This document shows positions 49,741-58,467 of a stretch of 64,000 bases of DNA, one piece after another. This DNA is from Ruminococcus_G sp964621905 (GTDB taxonomy: Bacteria; Bacillota; Clostridia; Lachnospirales; Lachnospiraceae): assembly GCA_964621905.1 (NCBI GenBank), contig CAZUNG010000001.1, forward strand, positions 248,001 through 312,000, in the 5' to 3' direction. A program made the position numbers and the translations under genes. The notes beneath the pieces were generated by a model. The model was not told the origin of the DNA. It saw only the letters and a list, made by a program, of their open reading frames with translations, and searched no databases. The first letter of the stretch is position 1. Each line of letters starts with the position of its first letter.

Positions 49741-51345
49741 ATGGCAACTATCGATTTAAGCCAATATGGCATTACCGGAGTTACAGAAATCGTTCACAAT
49801 CCTTCTTATGAAATGTTATTTGAGGAAGAAACAAAACCAGGTCTGGAAGGGTTTGAAAAAGGCCAGGTAAGTGAGCTTGGTGCAGTTAATGTTATGACCG
49901 GTATCTACACAGGACGCTCACCGAAAGATAAATTCATTGTCATGGATGAGAATTCTAAAGACACGGTATGGTGGACTTCTGATGAGTATAAGAATGATAA
50001 CCATCCTGCAAGCCAGGAGGCATGGGATGCGGTAAAGAAGATCGCTCTGGAAGAGCTTTCCGGCAAAAGACTGTTTGTAGTCGATTTGTTTTGCGGAGCG
50101 AATAAGGATACCCGCATGGCTATTCGCTTCATCGTGGAGGTTGCATGGCAGGCTCATTTTGTTATGAATATGTTTATCAAACCTACTGCGGAAGAACTCG
50201 AAAACTTTGAGCCGGATTTTGTTGTATATAATGCTTCTAAGGCGAAAGTGGAGAACTACAAGGAGCTGGGTCTGAATTCTGAAACAGCAGCCATGTTCAA
50301 CATCACCAGCCGCGAGCAGGTTATCGTAAATACATGGTACGGCGGAGAGATGAAGAAGGGTATGTTCTCTATGATGAACTACTATCTGCCTCTGAAAGGC
50401 ATCGCTTCCATGCATTGTTCCGCCAACACGGATCTGAATGGAGAGAATACCGCAATTTTCTTCGGACTGTCCGGAACGGGAAAAACGACGTTGTCCACAG
50501 ACCCGAAACGTCTTTTGATCGGTGATGATGAACATGGTTGGGATGACAACGGCATCTTTAACTTTGAGGGCGGCTGCTACGCGAAAGTTATCAATCTGGA
50601 TAAAGAATCTGAGCCGGATATCTATCAGGCAATTAAACGCAACGCTCTTCTGGAGAACGTTACGCTGGATGAGAACGGTAAGATTGATTTTGCTGACAAG
50701 AGTGTAACGGAAAATACACGTGTATCTTATCCGATCGACCATATTGAAAAAATTGTTCGCCCGGTTTCTGCGGCTCCGGCGGCTAAGGATGTAATCTTCC
50801 TGTCTGCAGATGCTTTTGGCGTGCTTCCTCCGGTATCTATTTTAACTCCGGAACAGACTCAGTATTATTTCCTGTCCGGATTCACAGCAAAACTTGCCGG
50901 TACAGAGCGCGGAATCACAGAACCGACGCCTACCTTCTCCGCTTGTTTTGGTCAGGCGTTCCTGGAACTGCATCCTACTAAATATGCAGAGGAGCTTGTG
51001 AAAAGAATGCAGATGAGCGGTGCGAAAGCATACCTGGTGAACACCGGCTGGAACGGTTCCGGAAAACGTATCTCAATCAAGGATACCCGTGGAATTATCG
51101 ACGCGATTCTGGACGGTTCCATCGCAAGTGCACCGACAAAAGAACTGCCGTATTTCAACTTTGAGATTCCGACAGAGCTTCCAGGTGTAGATCCTGCGAT
51201 CCTTGATCCGCGTGACACCTATTCGAGCGCTGCCGAGTGGGAGACCAAGGCGAAAGACCTGGCACAGAGATTTGTCAAGAACTTTGCAAAATACGAGGGT
51301 AATGAGGCAGGAAAAGCATTGGTTTCTGCAGGACCTCAGATATAA
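49741..51345 (+). CDS. pckA: Phosphoenolpyruvate carboxykinase (ATP)
   Basis: PckA interconverts oxaloacetate + ATP and phosphoenolpyruvate + CO2 + ADP. In fermenting Clostridia it may run in the carboxylating direction. The 534-residue protein has TGRSPKDKFIV (about 58-68), the kinase loop GLSGTGKTTLS (about 240-250) with the metal-binding GDDEHGW after it, and the conserved YPIDHIEKIV. The start at 49741 (MATIDLSQYG) has AGAGAGG in good spacing; the ATG at 49732 is too close. Codon use is highly adapted. Confidence 0.96.
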   Translation: MATIDLSQYGITGVTEIVHNPSYEMLFEEETKPGLEGFEKGQVSELGAVNVMTGIYTGRSPKDKFIVMDENSKDTVWWTSDEYKNDNHPASQEAWDAVKKIALEELSGKRLFVVDLFCGANKDTRMAIRFIVEVAWQAHFVMNMFIKPTAEELENFEPDFVVYNASKAKVENYKELGLNSETAAMFNITSREQVIVNTWYGGEMKKGMFSMMNYYLPLKGIASMHCSANTDLNGENTAIFFGLSGTGKTTLSTDPKRLLIGDDEHGWDDNGIFNFEGGCYAKVINLDKESEPDIYQAIKRNALLENVTLDENGKIDFADKSVTENTRVSYPIDHIEKIVRPVSAAPAAKDVIFLSADAFGVLPPVSILTPEQTQYYFLSGFTAKLAGTERGITEPTPTFSACFGQAFLELHPTKYAEELVKRMQMSGAKAYLVNTGWNGSGKRISIKDTRGIIDAILDGSIASAPTKELPYFNFEIPTELPGVDPAILDPRDTYSSAAEWETKAKDLAQRFVKNFAKYEGNEAGKALVSAGPQI

Positions 51346-51362
51346 CCGATTGATCACTAAGA

Positions 51363-51408
51363 GCGCCGTATGCAGATCTGAAAAGGATTCTGCATACGGT
51401 GTTTTTTC
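51363..51408 (+). terminator. Terminator of pckA
   Basis: GCGCCGTATGCAGA pairs with TCTGCATACGGTGT, followed by TTTTT. Confidence 0.88.
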
Positions 51409-51455
51409 TGGAAACTGAGGGGAAAAGGTAAAAAGATAAAAATTAAAAATTTTCC

Positions 51456-51483
51456 TTGACACATCAGGTCTTTGTGTTAAAAT
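51456..51483 (+). promoter_or_regulatory. Promoter of pheS-pheT leader
   Basis: TTGACA and TAAAAT with 16-base spacing, just before the T-box leader. Confidence 0.7.
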
Positions 51484-51489
51484 AGATAA

Positions 51490-51736
51490 TTATATAAATA
51501 TCGGCGATGAAAGTGTCAGTAGATATGTATTTTCTATCAGAGAGAGGGAGTCACCGGCTGAAAGCTCCCTTAAGTTCAGATACATATTGAGATTCCCACT
51601 GGAGCCGCATCTCTGAAATCAAGTAGGAGGTGCCGTAGGAAGCGCGTTAAGCTGTTTGAGTGCCCGGTGAAAACCGGGAATCAGGGTGGTACCACGGATC
51701 TTAAACTTCGTCCCTTTTGCGGACGAAGTTTTTTTG
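51490..51736 (+). promoter_or_regulatory. T-box leader (tRNA-Phe) upstream of pheST
   Basis: The T-box core AGGGTGGTACCACGG is at 51683-51697. The specifier region GAGA-TTC-CCACTGGAGCC has TTC (Phe) at 51593-51595. The terminator is AAACTTCGTCC / GGACGAAGTTT with T-run at 51703-51736. Uncharged tRNA-Phe should prevent termination. Confidence 0.93.
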
Positions 51737-51765
51737 TTTCAATCAATCGATAAGGAGAATGAACC

Positions 51766-52797
51766 ATGAGTGAAAGTATGAAAGACAAATTACAGGAGAT
51801 TCTGGATGAGGCAACACGGAACATTCAGGATTCGGATGCTCTTGACAAGCTGAATGATGTGCGTGTCAGCTTTCTTGGAAAAAAAGGAAAGCTGACTTCC
51901 GTTTTGAAGGGCATGAAGGATGTTGCGGCTGAAGACCGTCCAAAGGTAGGACAGATGGTCAATGAGACAAGAGAAAAGATTGAACAGTATCTGGATGAAA
52001 CAAAGGCGCGGCTGGAAAAGGCGATTCGTGAGCATCAGCTGAAAGAGGAAGTCATCGATGTCACACTCCCGGCCAAACGCGCCAGAGTAGGGCATCGTCA
52101 TCCAAATACGATCGCGCTGGAAGAAGTAGAGCGCATCTTTATTGGAATGGGGTACGAAGTCGTGGAGGGCCCTGAGGTAGAGTATGATCTTTACAATTTT
52201 GAAAAGCTGAATATTCCCGCAAATCATCCGGCGAAGGATGAACAGGATACGTTCTATATTAATAAGGATATCGTACTGCGCACCCAGACTTCCCCGGTCC
52301 AGGCCCGCGTCATGGAAGAAGGAAAGCTCCCGATCCGTATGATTGCACCGGGACGCGTGTTCCGTTCTGACGAGGTAGATGCAACCCACTCTCCGTCATT
52401 CCATCAGATTGAAGGCCTTGTCGTTGACAAGAATATCACATTTGCGGACCTGAAAGGAACGCTGGAGGAGTTTGCAAAAGAGCTGTTCGGAGAAGAGACG
52501 AAAACCAAGTTCCGTCCTCATCATTTCCCGTTCACAGAGCCGAGTGCCGAAGTGGATGTGACATGTTTTAAATGCGGCGGAAGCGGCTGCCGTTTCTGTA
52601 AGGGATCCGGATGGATCGAGATTCTGGGCTGTGGAATGGTTCATCCGCATGTGCTTGAGATGTGCGGCATAGACCCGGACGAGTATACTGGCTTTGCATT
52701 TGGTGTCGGACTGGAACGTATCGCTTTGTTAAAATATGAAATCGACGATATGAGACTGTTGTATGAAAATGATGATCGCTTCTTAAAGCAGTTCTAA
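51766..52797 (+). CDS. pheS: Phenylalanyl-tRNA synthetase alpha subunit
   Basis: The 343-residue catalytic alpha subunit. It has an N-terminal coiled coil (about 5-90) for tRNA binding and then the class II aminoacylation core: GHRHPNTIALEEVERIFIGMGYEVVEGPEVE, HPAKDEQDTFYI, motif 2 GRVFRSDEVDATHSPSFHQIEG and motif 3 GFAFGVGLERIALLKY. GGAGAATGAACC lies before the ATG. It works as an (alpha-beta)2 complex with PheT. Confidence 0.97.
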   Translation: MSESMKDKLQEILDEATRNIQDSDALDKLNDVRVSFLGKKGKLTSVLKGMKDVAAEDRPKVGQMVNETREKIEQYLDETKARLEKAIREHQLKEEVIDVTLPAKRARVGHRHPNTIALEEVERIFIGMGYEVVEGPEVEYDLYNFEKLNIPANHPAKDEQDTFYINKDIVLRTQTSPVQARVMEEGKLPIRMIAPGRVFRSDEVDATHSPSFHQIEGLVVDKNITFADLKGTLEEFAKELFGEETKTKFRPHHFPFTEPSAEVDVTCFKCGGSGCRFCKGSGWIEILGCGMVHPHVLEMCGIDPDEYTGFAFGVGLERIALLKYEIDDMRLLYENDDRFLKQF

Positions 52798-52918
52798 CAG
52801 ATCGCACATTGATAGTTTCTAATTTGCCCGCCAAATGTCAATACGAGTGTGCAAACGAGCTTGCACATCGTTTTGCCGCTTGACGGGACTTTCAAAGTAA
52901 ATTAAGGAGGAAGAAAAA
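52798..52918. other. Gap between pheS and pheT with short hairpin
   Basis: One hundred and twenty bases. GTGCAA-ACGAGC-TTGCAC is a small inverted repeat (around 52852-52868), and CCCG/CGGG pairs can enclose it. It is longer than usual between these genes and could hold a weak processing or attenuation element. No gene is seen. Confidence 0.35.
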
Positions 52919-55336
52919 TTGAATACATCATTATCATGGATCAAACAATATGTACCGGAACTGGATGTGACGGCACAGGAGTATACGGACGCCATGACAC
53001 TTTCCGGAACGAAAGTGGAAGGGTATGAGGAACTGGACGCAGATCTGGCTGACATTGTCATTGGCCAGATTGAGCACATTGAAAAACACCCGGACGCTGA
53101 CAAACTGATTATCTGTCAGGTAAATGTGGGAAATGAGCATGTACAGATTGTCACAGGCGCTCCCAATGTAAAAGAAGGCGATAAAGTGCCGGTTGTTCTG
53201 GATGGCGGACGGGTTGCCGGAGGACATGACGGAAAGAAAACACCGGGCGGAATCAAGATCAAAAAAGGGAAATTAAGAGGCATTGAATCTTACGGCATGA
53301 TGTGCTCGATCGAAGAACTCGGAAGTACACGGGAACTGTATCCGGAAGCGCCGGAGTACGGCATTTATATTTTTCCGGAGGATGCAGCTGTCGGCGAGAG
53401 TGCGATAAAAGCGCTGGGGCTTGATGATGTTGTGTTTGAGTATGAGGTGACCTCGAACCGTGTGGACTGCTACAGCGTGATCGGCATCGCGCGTGAAGCT
53501 GCAGCCACTTTTAGAAAGGAGTTTCATCCTCCGGTTGTCAATGAGACCGGAAATGGTGAGAACGTCAATGACTATATCAAAGTAACGGTGAAAGATGAAG
53601 ACCTCTGTCCGCGTTACTGTGCGCGTGTCGTGAAAAATGTGAAAATCGGGCCTTCACCAAAATGGATGCAGAGATGCCTTGCGACAAATGGAATCCGGCC
53701 GATCAACAATCTTGTCGATATCACGAACTATGTGATGGAAGAGTATGGACAGCCGATGCACGCGTATGATCTTGATACGATCGAGGGGAATGAGATTATT
53801 GTCAGACGCGCAGAAAAGGATGAAAAGTTCGTGACGCTCGACGGACAGGAGCGCACAATGGATGACTCCGTACTGATGATCTGCGATGCCAAAAAACCGG
53901 TTGGTGTTGCGGGCATCATGGGCGGTGAGAATTCCATGATCACAGATTCGGTAAAGACGGTACTGTTCGAAGCCGCCTGCTTTGACGGAACAAATATCCG
54001 TCTGTCCAGCAAACGTGTCGGCCTGCGTACGGACGCTTCCGGAAAGTTTGAAAAGGGGCTTGATCCGAACAACGCAAAAGAGGCGATCGACCGTGCCTGC
54101 CAGCTGATGGAAGAACTTGGAGCAGGTGAAGTCGTCGGCGGCACTGTCGACGTCTACACGAAAAAGAAAGAACCGGTGCGCGTGCCGTTTGAGCCTGACA
54201 AGATCAATGCGCTGCTCGGCACCGATCTTTCAAAAGAACAGATGCTGGAATATCTGAAACGTGTAGAGCTTGCATACGATGAGTCGGCAAATGAGGTTGT
54301 GGCACCGACCTTCCGTCATGATATTTTCCGTACGGCGGATCTGGCAGAGGAGGTCGCACGTTTTTACGGATATGACAATATCCCGACGACACTTCCGAGC
54401 GGGGAGGCTACAACCGGTAAGATCTCATTTAAAATGCGGATTGAAGAGACGGCCAGAGATGTGGCGGAATTCTGCGGTTTTTCACAGGGGATGTGTTATT
54501 CATTTGAAAGTCCGAAAGTCTTTGATAAACTGCTGATCACAAAAGACAGCCCCTTAAGGAGCGCGGTGACGATCATGAACCCGCTGGGAGAGGATTTCAG
54601 TATCATGCGTACGATCTCTCTGAATGGAATGCTGACTTCACTGGCAACCAATTATAACCGCAGAAATAAAAATGTGAAGTTATATGAACTCGGCAATATT
54701 TACATTCCAAAACAGCTGCCGATCACAGAGCTGCCCGAAGAGCGCATGATGTTTACGCTCGGGATGTACGGGGAGGGCGATTTCTTTACGATGAAAGGCG
54801 TGGTCGAGGAATTTCTGGAAAAGGCCGGAATGCATGAAAAGCCGCATTATGACCCGCAGGCGGAGAAGACCTTCCTGCATCCGGGAAGACAGGCAAATGT
54901 CATCTATGCTGGGGTAAATATCGGATACCTCGGAGAAGTGCATCCGGATGTCGCTGACAACTATGAGATCGGGACACGTGTATACGTGGCTGTTATCGAC
55001 ATTTTGAAAGTTCTTGAATTTGCATCCTATGACAGAAAATATACCGGCATCGCCAAGTATCCTGCGGTGACACGCGATATCAGCATGGTACTGCCGAAAG
55101 AGATTCTGGTCGGACAGATTGAAGCGGTTATCGAACAGCGCGGAGGAAAGATTCTGGAGAGTTATCAGCTGTTTGATGTATATGAGGGAAGTCAGATTGA
55201 GGAAGGTTTCAAATCTGTTGCATATTCCATTACGTTTAGGGCTGCTGACAGGACTCTTGAGGAGGCAGATATCACTGCTGTTATGAAAAAGATACTGAAT
55301 GGTCTGGAAGATTTAGGAGCTGTCCTTAGACAGTAA
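52919..55336 (+). CDS. pheT: Phenylalanyl-tRNA synthetase beta subunit, TTG start
   Basis: The 805-residue beta subunit has the usual order: N-terminal SLSWIKQYVPELD, OB-type tRNA-binding domain (IGQIEHIEKHPDADKL, about 40-150), B3/B4 editing domain, B5 HTH-like domain (about 400-480), a catalytically silent synthetase-like domain and the C-terminal anticodon-binding FDX-ACB domain (YDRKYTGIAKYPAVTRDISMV onwards). The start is TTG with TTAAGGAGGAAGAAAAA in front; no ATG is near. Editing of misactivated Tyr is expected from the family. Confidence 0.97.
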   Translation: MNTSLSWIKQYVPELDVTAQEYTDAMTLSGTKVEGYEELDADLADIVIGQIEHIEKHPDADKLIICQVNVGNEHVQIVTGAPNVKEGDKVPVVLDGGRVAGGHDGKKTPGGIKIKKGKLRGIESYGMMCSIEELGSTRELYPEAPEYGIYIFPEDAAVGESAIKALGLDDVVFEYEVTSNRVDCYSVIGIAREAAATFRKEFHPPVVNETGNGENVNDYIKVTVKDEDLCPRYCARVVKNVKIGPSPKWMQRCLATNGIRPINNLVDITNYVMEEYGQPMHAYDLDTIEGNEIIVRRAEKDEKFVTLDGQERTMDDSVLMICDAKKPVGVAGIMGGENSMITDSVKTVLFEAACFDGTNIRLSSKRVGLRTDASGKFEKGLDPNNAKEAIDRACQLMEELGAGEVVGGTVDVYTKKKEPVRVPFEPDKINALLGTDLSKEQMLEYLKRVELAYDESANEVVAPTFRHDIFRTADLAEEVARFYGYDNIPTTLPSGEATTGKISFKMRIEETARDVAEFCGFSQGMCYSFESPKVFDKLLITKDSPLRSAVTIMNPLGEDFSIMRTISLNGMLTSLATNYNRRNKNVKLYELGNIYIPKQLPITELPEERMMFTLGMYGEGDFFTMKGVVEEFLEKAGMHEKPHYDPQAEKTFLHPGRQANVIYAGVNIGYLGEVHPDVADNYEIGTRVYVAVIDILKVLEFASYDRKYTGIAKYPAVTRDISMVLPKEILVGQIEAVIEQRGGKILESYQLFDVYEGSQIEEGFKSVAYSITFRAADRTLEEADITAVMKKILNGLEDLGAVLRQ

Positions 55337-55346
55337 CGGGTGTTTT

Positions 55347-55970
55347 ATGAAATTATATGTGATACGACATGGGGAAACGACGTGGAACACACAGGCAAGG
55401 CTTCAGGGGATGAGTGATATTCCGTTAAATGAAAACGGGGTATCGCTGGCCCGCGAGACGGGTGAAGCGATGCGGGAGATCCCGTTTACAAAGATATACA
55501 CAAGTCCTCTTTCGAGAGCGGTACAGACGGCAGAACTGGTTGCAGGGGACCGGTCAATTCCCATTGTGAAGGAAGACCGCCTGAGAGAGATCAGTTTTGG
55601 AGAATGGGAAGGTCTTTCCTGCAGCAAAGATCATTATGAGATTCCTACGGATTCCTTTGAGCAGTTTTTCCGTGATCCATTTCAGTTTGAGCCTCCAAAA
55701 GGAGGAGAGAGTGTGATGGAAGTCTGCAGGCGTACAGAACATTTTCTGGATGAGCTTCTGCAGAAACCGGACAATGAGCAGGATACGGTTCTGCTCTCCA
55801 CACACGGATGTACGCTGCGTGCGCTGATGAATTATTTTTATCAGGATTTCACATCGTCATTCTGGCGGGGACATGTGCCTCCGAACTGCGGAGTGTCAAT
55901 TGTGGAAGTACTCAATGGAAATGCTGACATCCTGGAAGAAGACAGGATATTTTACCAGGGAAGAGAGTGA
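55347..55970 (+). CDS. Histidine phosphatase family protein (phosphoglycerate-mutase-like)
   Basis: A 207-residue protein with the catalytic motif RHGETTWNTQARLQG (residues 7-21, His 8), TSPLSRAVQTAELV and the second His in LLSTHGCTLRAL (about 153). It belongs to the cofactor-dependent mutase/phosphatase superfamily; with this length it is more likely a phosphatase than a glycolytic mutase. Substrate unknown. It lies 10 bases after pheT and three bases before queA, so it probably belongs to the pheST-queA transcript. Confidence 0.88.
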   Translation: MKLYVIRHGETTWNTQARLQGMSDIPLNENGVSLARETGEAMREIPFTKIYTSPLSRAVQTAELVAGDRSIPIVKEDRLREISFGEWEGLSCSKDHYEIPTDSFEQFFRDPFQFEPPKGGESVMEVCRRTEHFLDELLQKPDNEQDTVLLSTHGCTLRALMNYFYQDFTSSFWRGHVPPNCGVSIVEVLNGNADILEEDRIFYQGRE

Positions 55971-55973
55971 CAT

Positions 55974-56999
55974 ATGAAAACATCAGACTTTTATTATGAA
56001 CTGCCGGAAGAATTGATTGCGCAGGACCCGCTCCCTAACCGGTCGGATTCCAGGCTACTTTGTCTGGATAAGGAAAGTGGGAATATCACACACGGCAAGT
56101 TTACGGATATCCTTACGTATCTGCAGCCGGGCGACTGCCTTGTGATTAATGATACAAAAGTCATCCCGGCCCGGCTGTTCGGGAGAAAAGAGGGGACAGA
56201 CGCCCATATTGAGATTCTGCTTTTGAAGCGCAGGGAAAAGGATATCTGGGAGACGCTGGTAAAACCGGGCAAAAAAGCAAAACCGGGAACAAAGCTGATC
56301 TTTGGAGACGGGATTTTAAAAGGTGAGGTTCTGGATATTGTAGAAGAAGGAAACCGGCTGATTCGGTTTACGTATGACGGAATCTTCGAAGAGATCCTGG
56401 ATGTACTCGGGGAGATGCCGCTGCCTCCGTACATCACGCACAAGCTGCAGGACAAGAACAGATACCAGACTGTCTATGCGAAGCACGACGGTTCTGCTGC
56501 AGCGCCGACTGCAGGGCTTCATTTTACCGAAAAGCTGCTGCAGGAGGTGGAGGATATGGGCGTCAGGATCGCCCATGTGACACTTCATGTGGGACTTGGT
56601 ACTTTCCGGCCGGTAAAGGTGGAGGATGTGACAGATCATCACATGCATTCGGAGTTTTATATCGTTGAGGAGAGCCAGGCGGCACTGATCAATGAGGTCA
56701 GGGCATCCGGGCACCGGGTGATTTCAGTGGGAACCACCAGCTGCCGCACGTTGGAATCTGCCGCCGGGGAGGACGGATTACTGAGAGCCGGAAGTGGCTG
56801 GACGGATATTTTTATCTATCCGGGTTATCGGTTTAAGCTGATCGACGCGCTGATCACGAACTTTCACCTTCCGGAATCTACGCTGCTAATGCTGGTGTCG
56901 GCACTTGCCGGAAAGGAAAATATCATGAGGGCCTATGAGGAGGCTGTGAGAGAGCGGTATCGTTTTTTTTCCTTTGGGGATGCGATGCTGATAATATAG
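55974..56999 (+). CDS. queA: S-adenosylmethionine:tRNA ribosyltransferase-isomerase
   Basis: QueA transfers the ribosyl part of SAM to preQ1 in tRNA and makes epoxyqueuosine, which QueH (4.6 kb) reduces. The 341-residue protein has DFYYELPEELIAQDPLPNRSDSRLL at the start, LVINDTKVIPARLFG, PLPPYI, the AAPTAGLHFTEKLL segment and HVGLGTFRPV, all typical. tgt, which inserts preQ1, is not in the window. GGAAGAGAGTGACAT precedes the ATG. A strong terminator follows. Confidence 0.96.
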   Translation: MKTSDFYYELPEELIAQDPLPNRSDSRLLCLDKESGNITHGKFTDILTYLQPGDCLVINDTKVIPARLFGRKEGTDAHIEILLLKRREKDIWETLVKPGKKAKPGTKLIFGDGILKGEVLDIVEEGNRLIRFTYDGIFEEILDVLGEMPLPPYITHKLQDKNRYQTVYAKHDGSAAAPTAGLHFTEKLLQEVEDMGVRIAHVTLHVGLGTFRPVKVEDVTDHHMHSEFYIVEESQAALINEVRASGHRVISVGTTSCRTLESAAGEDGLLRAGSGWTDIFIYPGYRFKLIDALITNFHLPESTLLMLVSALAGKENIMRAYEEAVRERYRFFSFGDAMLII

Positions 57000-57055
57000 A
57001 ACCCGACGGTATGTTGTTCAAAGCTATTGACACAAATTCATAAGTAATTATCGGT

Positions 57056-57099
57056 AAACGGCAGCTCGTCCTATTGGACACAGCTGCCGTTTTTTTATT
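57056..57099 (+). terminator. Terminator after queA
   Basis: AAACGGCAGCT pairs with AGCTGCCGTTT, followed by TTTTATTTT. Confidence 0.9.
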
Positions 57100-57211
57100 T
57101 TAGCAGGTACTCTCCTAGAGCAGTATGGTGGACCAGGATTGCCCATACGCGCCTATCATTAAGCGTCTCAGTCGTTAAAATAAAGAAAAAAAGATGAATT
57201 TGCAGAATCTG

Positions 57212-57240
57212 TGGATTTTCAGGGCCAATAAAGGTATAAT
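57212..57240 (+). promoter_or_regulatory. Promoter of hyd maturation operon
   Basis: TATAAT at 57235-57240 with a weak TGGATT box 17 bases upstream. The preceding 110 bases hold no gene. Confidence 0.5.
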
Positions 57241-57289
57241 TATCTCACAGGCAAAGCAGCAGAACTGATAGATCCGGAGAGGAGTTAAT

Positions 57290-57370
57290 ATGACAACAAA
57301 AGTAACGGTTATGGGAAGTATCGTTGAGAAAACAGAATCGGCTGGAAAGCTGAACACCTGTCGCGTATGA
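57290..57370 (+). pseudogene. Truncated TM1266-family gene (26 codons) coupled to hydE
   Basis: ATG at 57290 behind GGAGAGGAGTTAAT opens a 26-codon frame, MTTKVTVMGSIVEKTESAGKLN then TCRV and stop. The first 22 residues resemble the N-terminus of the TM1266 family, the ~80-residue ACT/NikR-C-like putative regulator usually encoded beside hydE/hydG/hydF. The rest is missing. Its TGA overlaps the hydE ATG (ATGA), so the remnant now probably acts as a leader peptide giving translational coupling. Confidence 0.65.
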
Positions 57371-58419
57371 AGAATAAGACAGTAATCGATCTGGCAGAGC
57401 AACTGGCAGATCAGAGGAGACTGACCAGAACGGAATACGCAGAGCTGATCCGGTTCCGCACAGATGAAACCGCTGCTTATCTTGCCGGCCGTGCAGATGG
57501 GATCCGGCGTGAGATATACGGAAATCATATCTATATCCGCGGCCTGATCGAGATCAGCAATATTTGCCGCAATGACTGCTATTATTGCGGGATCCGCCAT
57601 TCAAATGACAGATGTAAAAGATACCGTCTGTCAAAACAGCAGATACTTGACTGCTGCCGCGAAGGTTATGACCTTGGCTTTCGCACCTTTGTCATGCAGG
57701 GAGGCGAGGGAACGTATCCGGCCGGTCAGATCGCTGACATTGCCGCGGCAGTCAAAGAACGTTATCCTGACTGTGCTGTGACACTTTCGCTCGGGGAATA
57801 CACACGCGGCGAATATCAGATCATGCGCAATGCCGGAGCGGACAGATATCTGCTCCGGCATGAAACCGCGGACAGGACGCACTACAAAAAGCTGCATCCG
57901 CCCTCGATGTCTTTTGAAAACAGAATGAGATGCCTTTATGATCTAAAGGAACTTGGTTTTCAGGTTGGCTGTGGTTTTATGGTGGGCTCACCGTATCAGA
58001 CAGAGGAAAATCTGGCTGAAGATTTAATGTTTATCCAAGAATTCGCACCGGAGATGTGCGGGATCGGACCTTTTATTCCGAACAGGGATACGCCGTTTGG
58101 AAAGATGCCGGCAGGAAGCGGGGAACTGACATTGTATCTGCTGTCGGTAATCCGTCTGATAAAACCAGATATTCTGCTGCCGGCAACGACGGCACTCGGT
58201 ACGGTCATGGAAGATGGCAGAGAGCGGGGGATCCTCGCAGGCGCGAATGTTGTCATGCCAAATCTGTCCCCGCTTTCCGAGCGCAGGAAATACACGCTGT
58301 ATCATAATAAAATCTGTACCGGAGAGGAATCAGCTCAGAATATCGCAGTGCTGAAAGATCACATGCGGTCTTTAGGCTATCAAATTGTCACCGCGAGAGG
58401 TGATATCATAAAACGCTAA
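57367..58419 (+). CDS. hydE: [FeFe]-hydrogenase maturase HydE
   Basis: A 350-residue radical SAM enzyme with CxxxCxxC as NICRNDCYYCGIRH (about residues 63-76). HydE works on the organometallic precursor from HydG to build the diiron site of [FeFe]-hydrogenase. It has the family's IYIRGLIEISNICRNDC opening, GEGTYPAGQIADI (SAM binding) and the C-terminal TTALGTVMEDGRERGILAGANVVMPN. No separate ribosome site is visible; it starts at the ATGA overlap with the short upstream frame. hydG follows after 48 bases. Confidence 0.95.
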   Translation: MKNKTVIDLAEQLADQRRLTRTEYAELIRFRTDETAAYLAGRADGIRREIYGNHIYIRGLIEISNICRNDCYYCGIRHSNDRCKRYRLSKQQILDCCREGYDLGFRTFVMQGGEGTYPAGQIADIAAAVKERYPDCAVTLSLGEYTRGEYQIMRNAGADRYLLRHETADRTHYKKLHPPSMSFENRMRCLYDLKELGFQVGCGFMVGSPYQTEENLAEDLMFIQEFAPEMCGIGPFIPNRDTPFGKMPAGSGELTLYLLSVIRLIKPDILLPATTALGTVMEDGRERGILAGANVVMPNLSPLSERRKYTLYHNKICTGEESAQNIAVLKDHMRSLGYQIVTARGDIIKR

Positions 58420-58467
58420 CAGATTCTGACGGAAAGTTTCTTCTGACCGCAAGAAAGGAACCATAAA

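Noticed and set aside
49918..50742. Minus-strand open frame of 274 codons inside pckA
   Set aside because: Antisense shadow of a highly conserved gene, with no ribosome site.
57100..57180. Possible tRNA or small RNA in the gap after queA
   Set aside because: No cloverleaf or conserved T-arm could be drawn.
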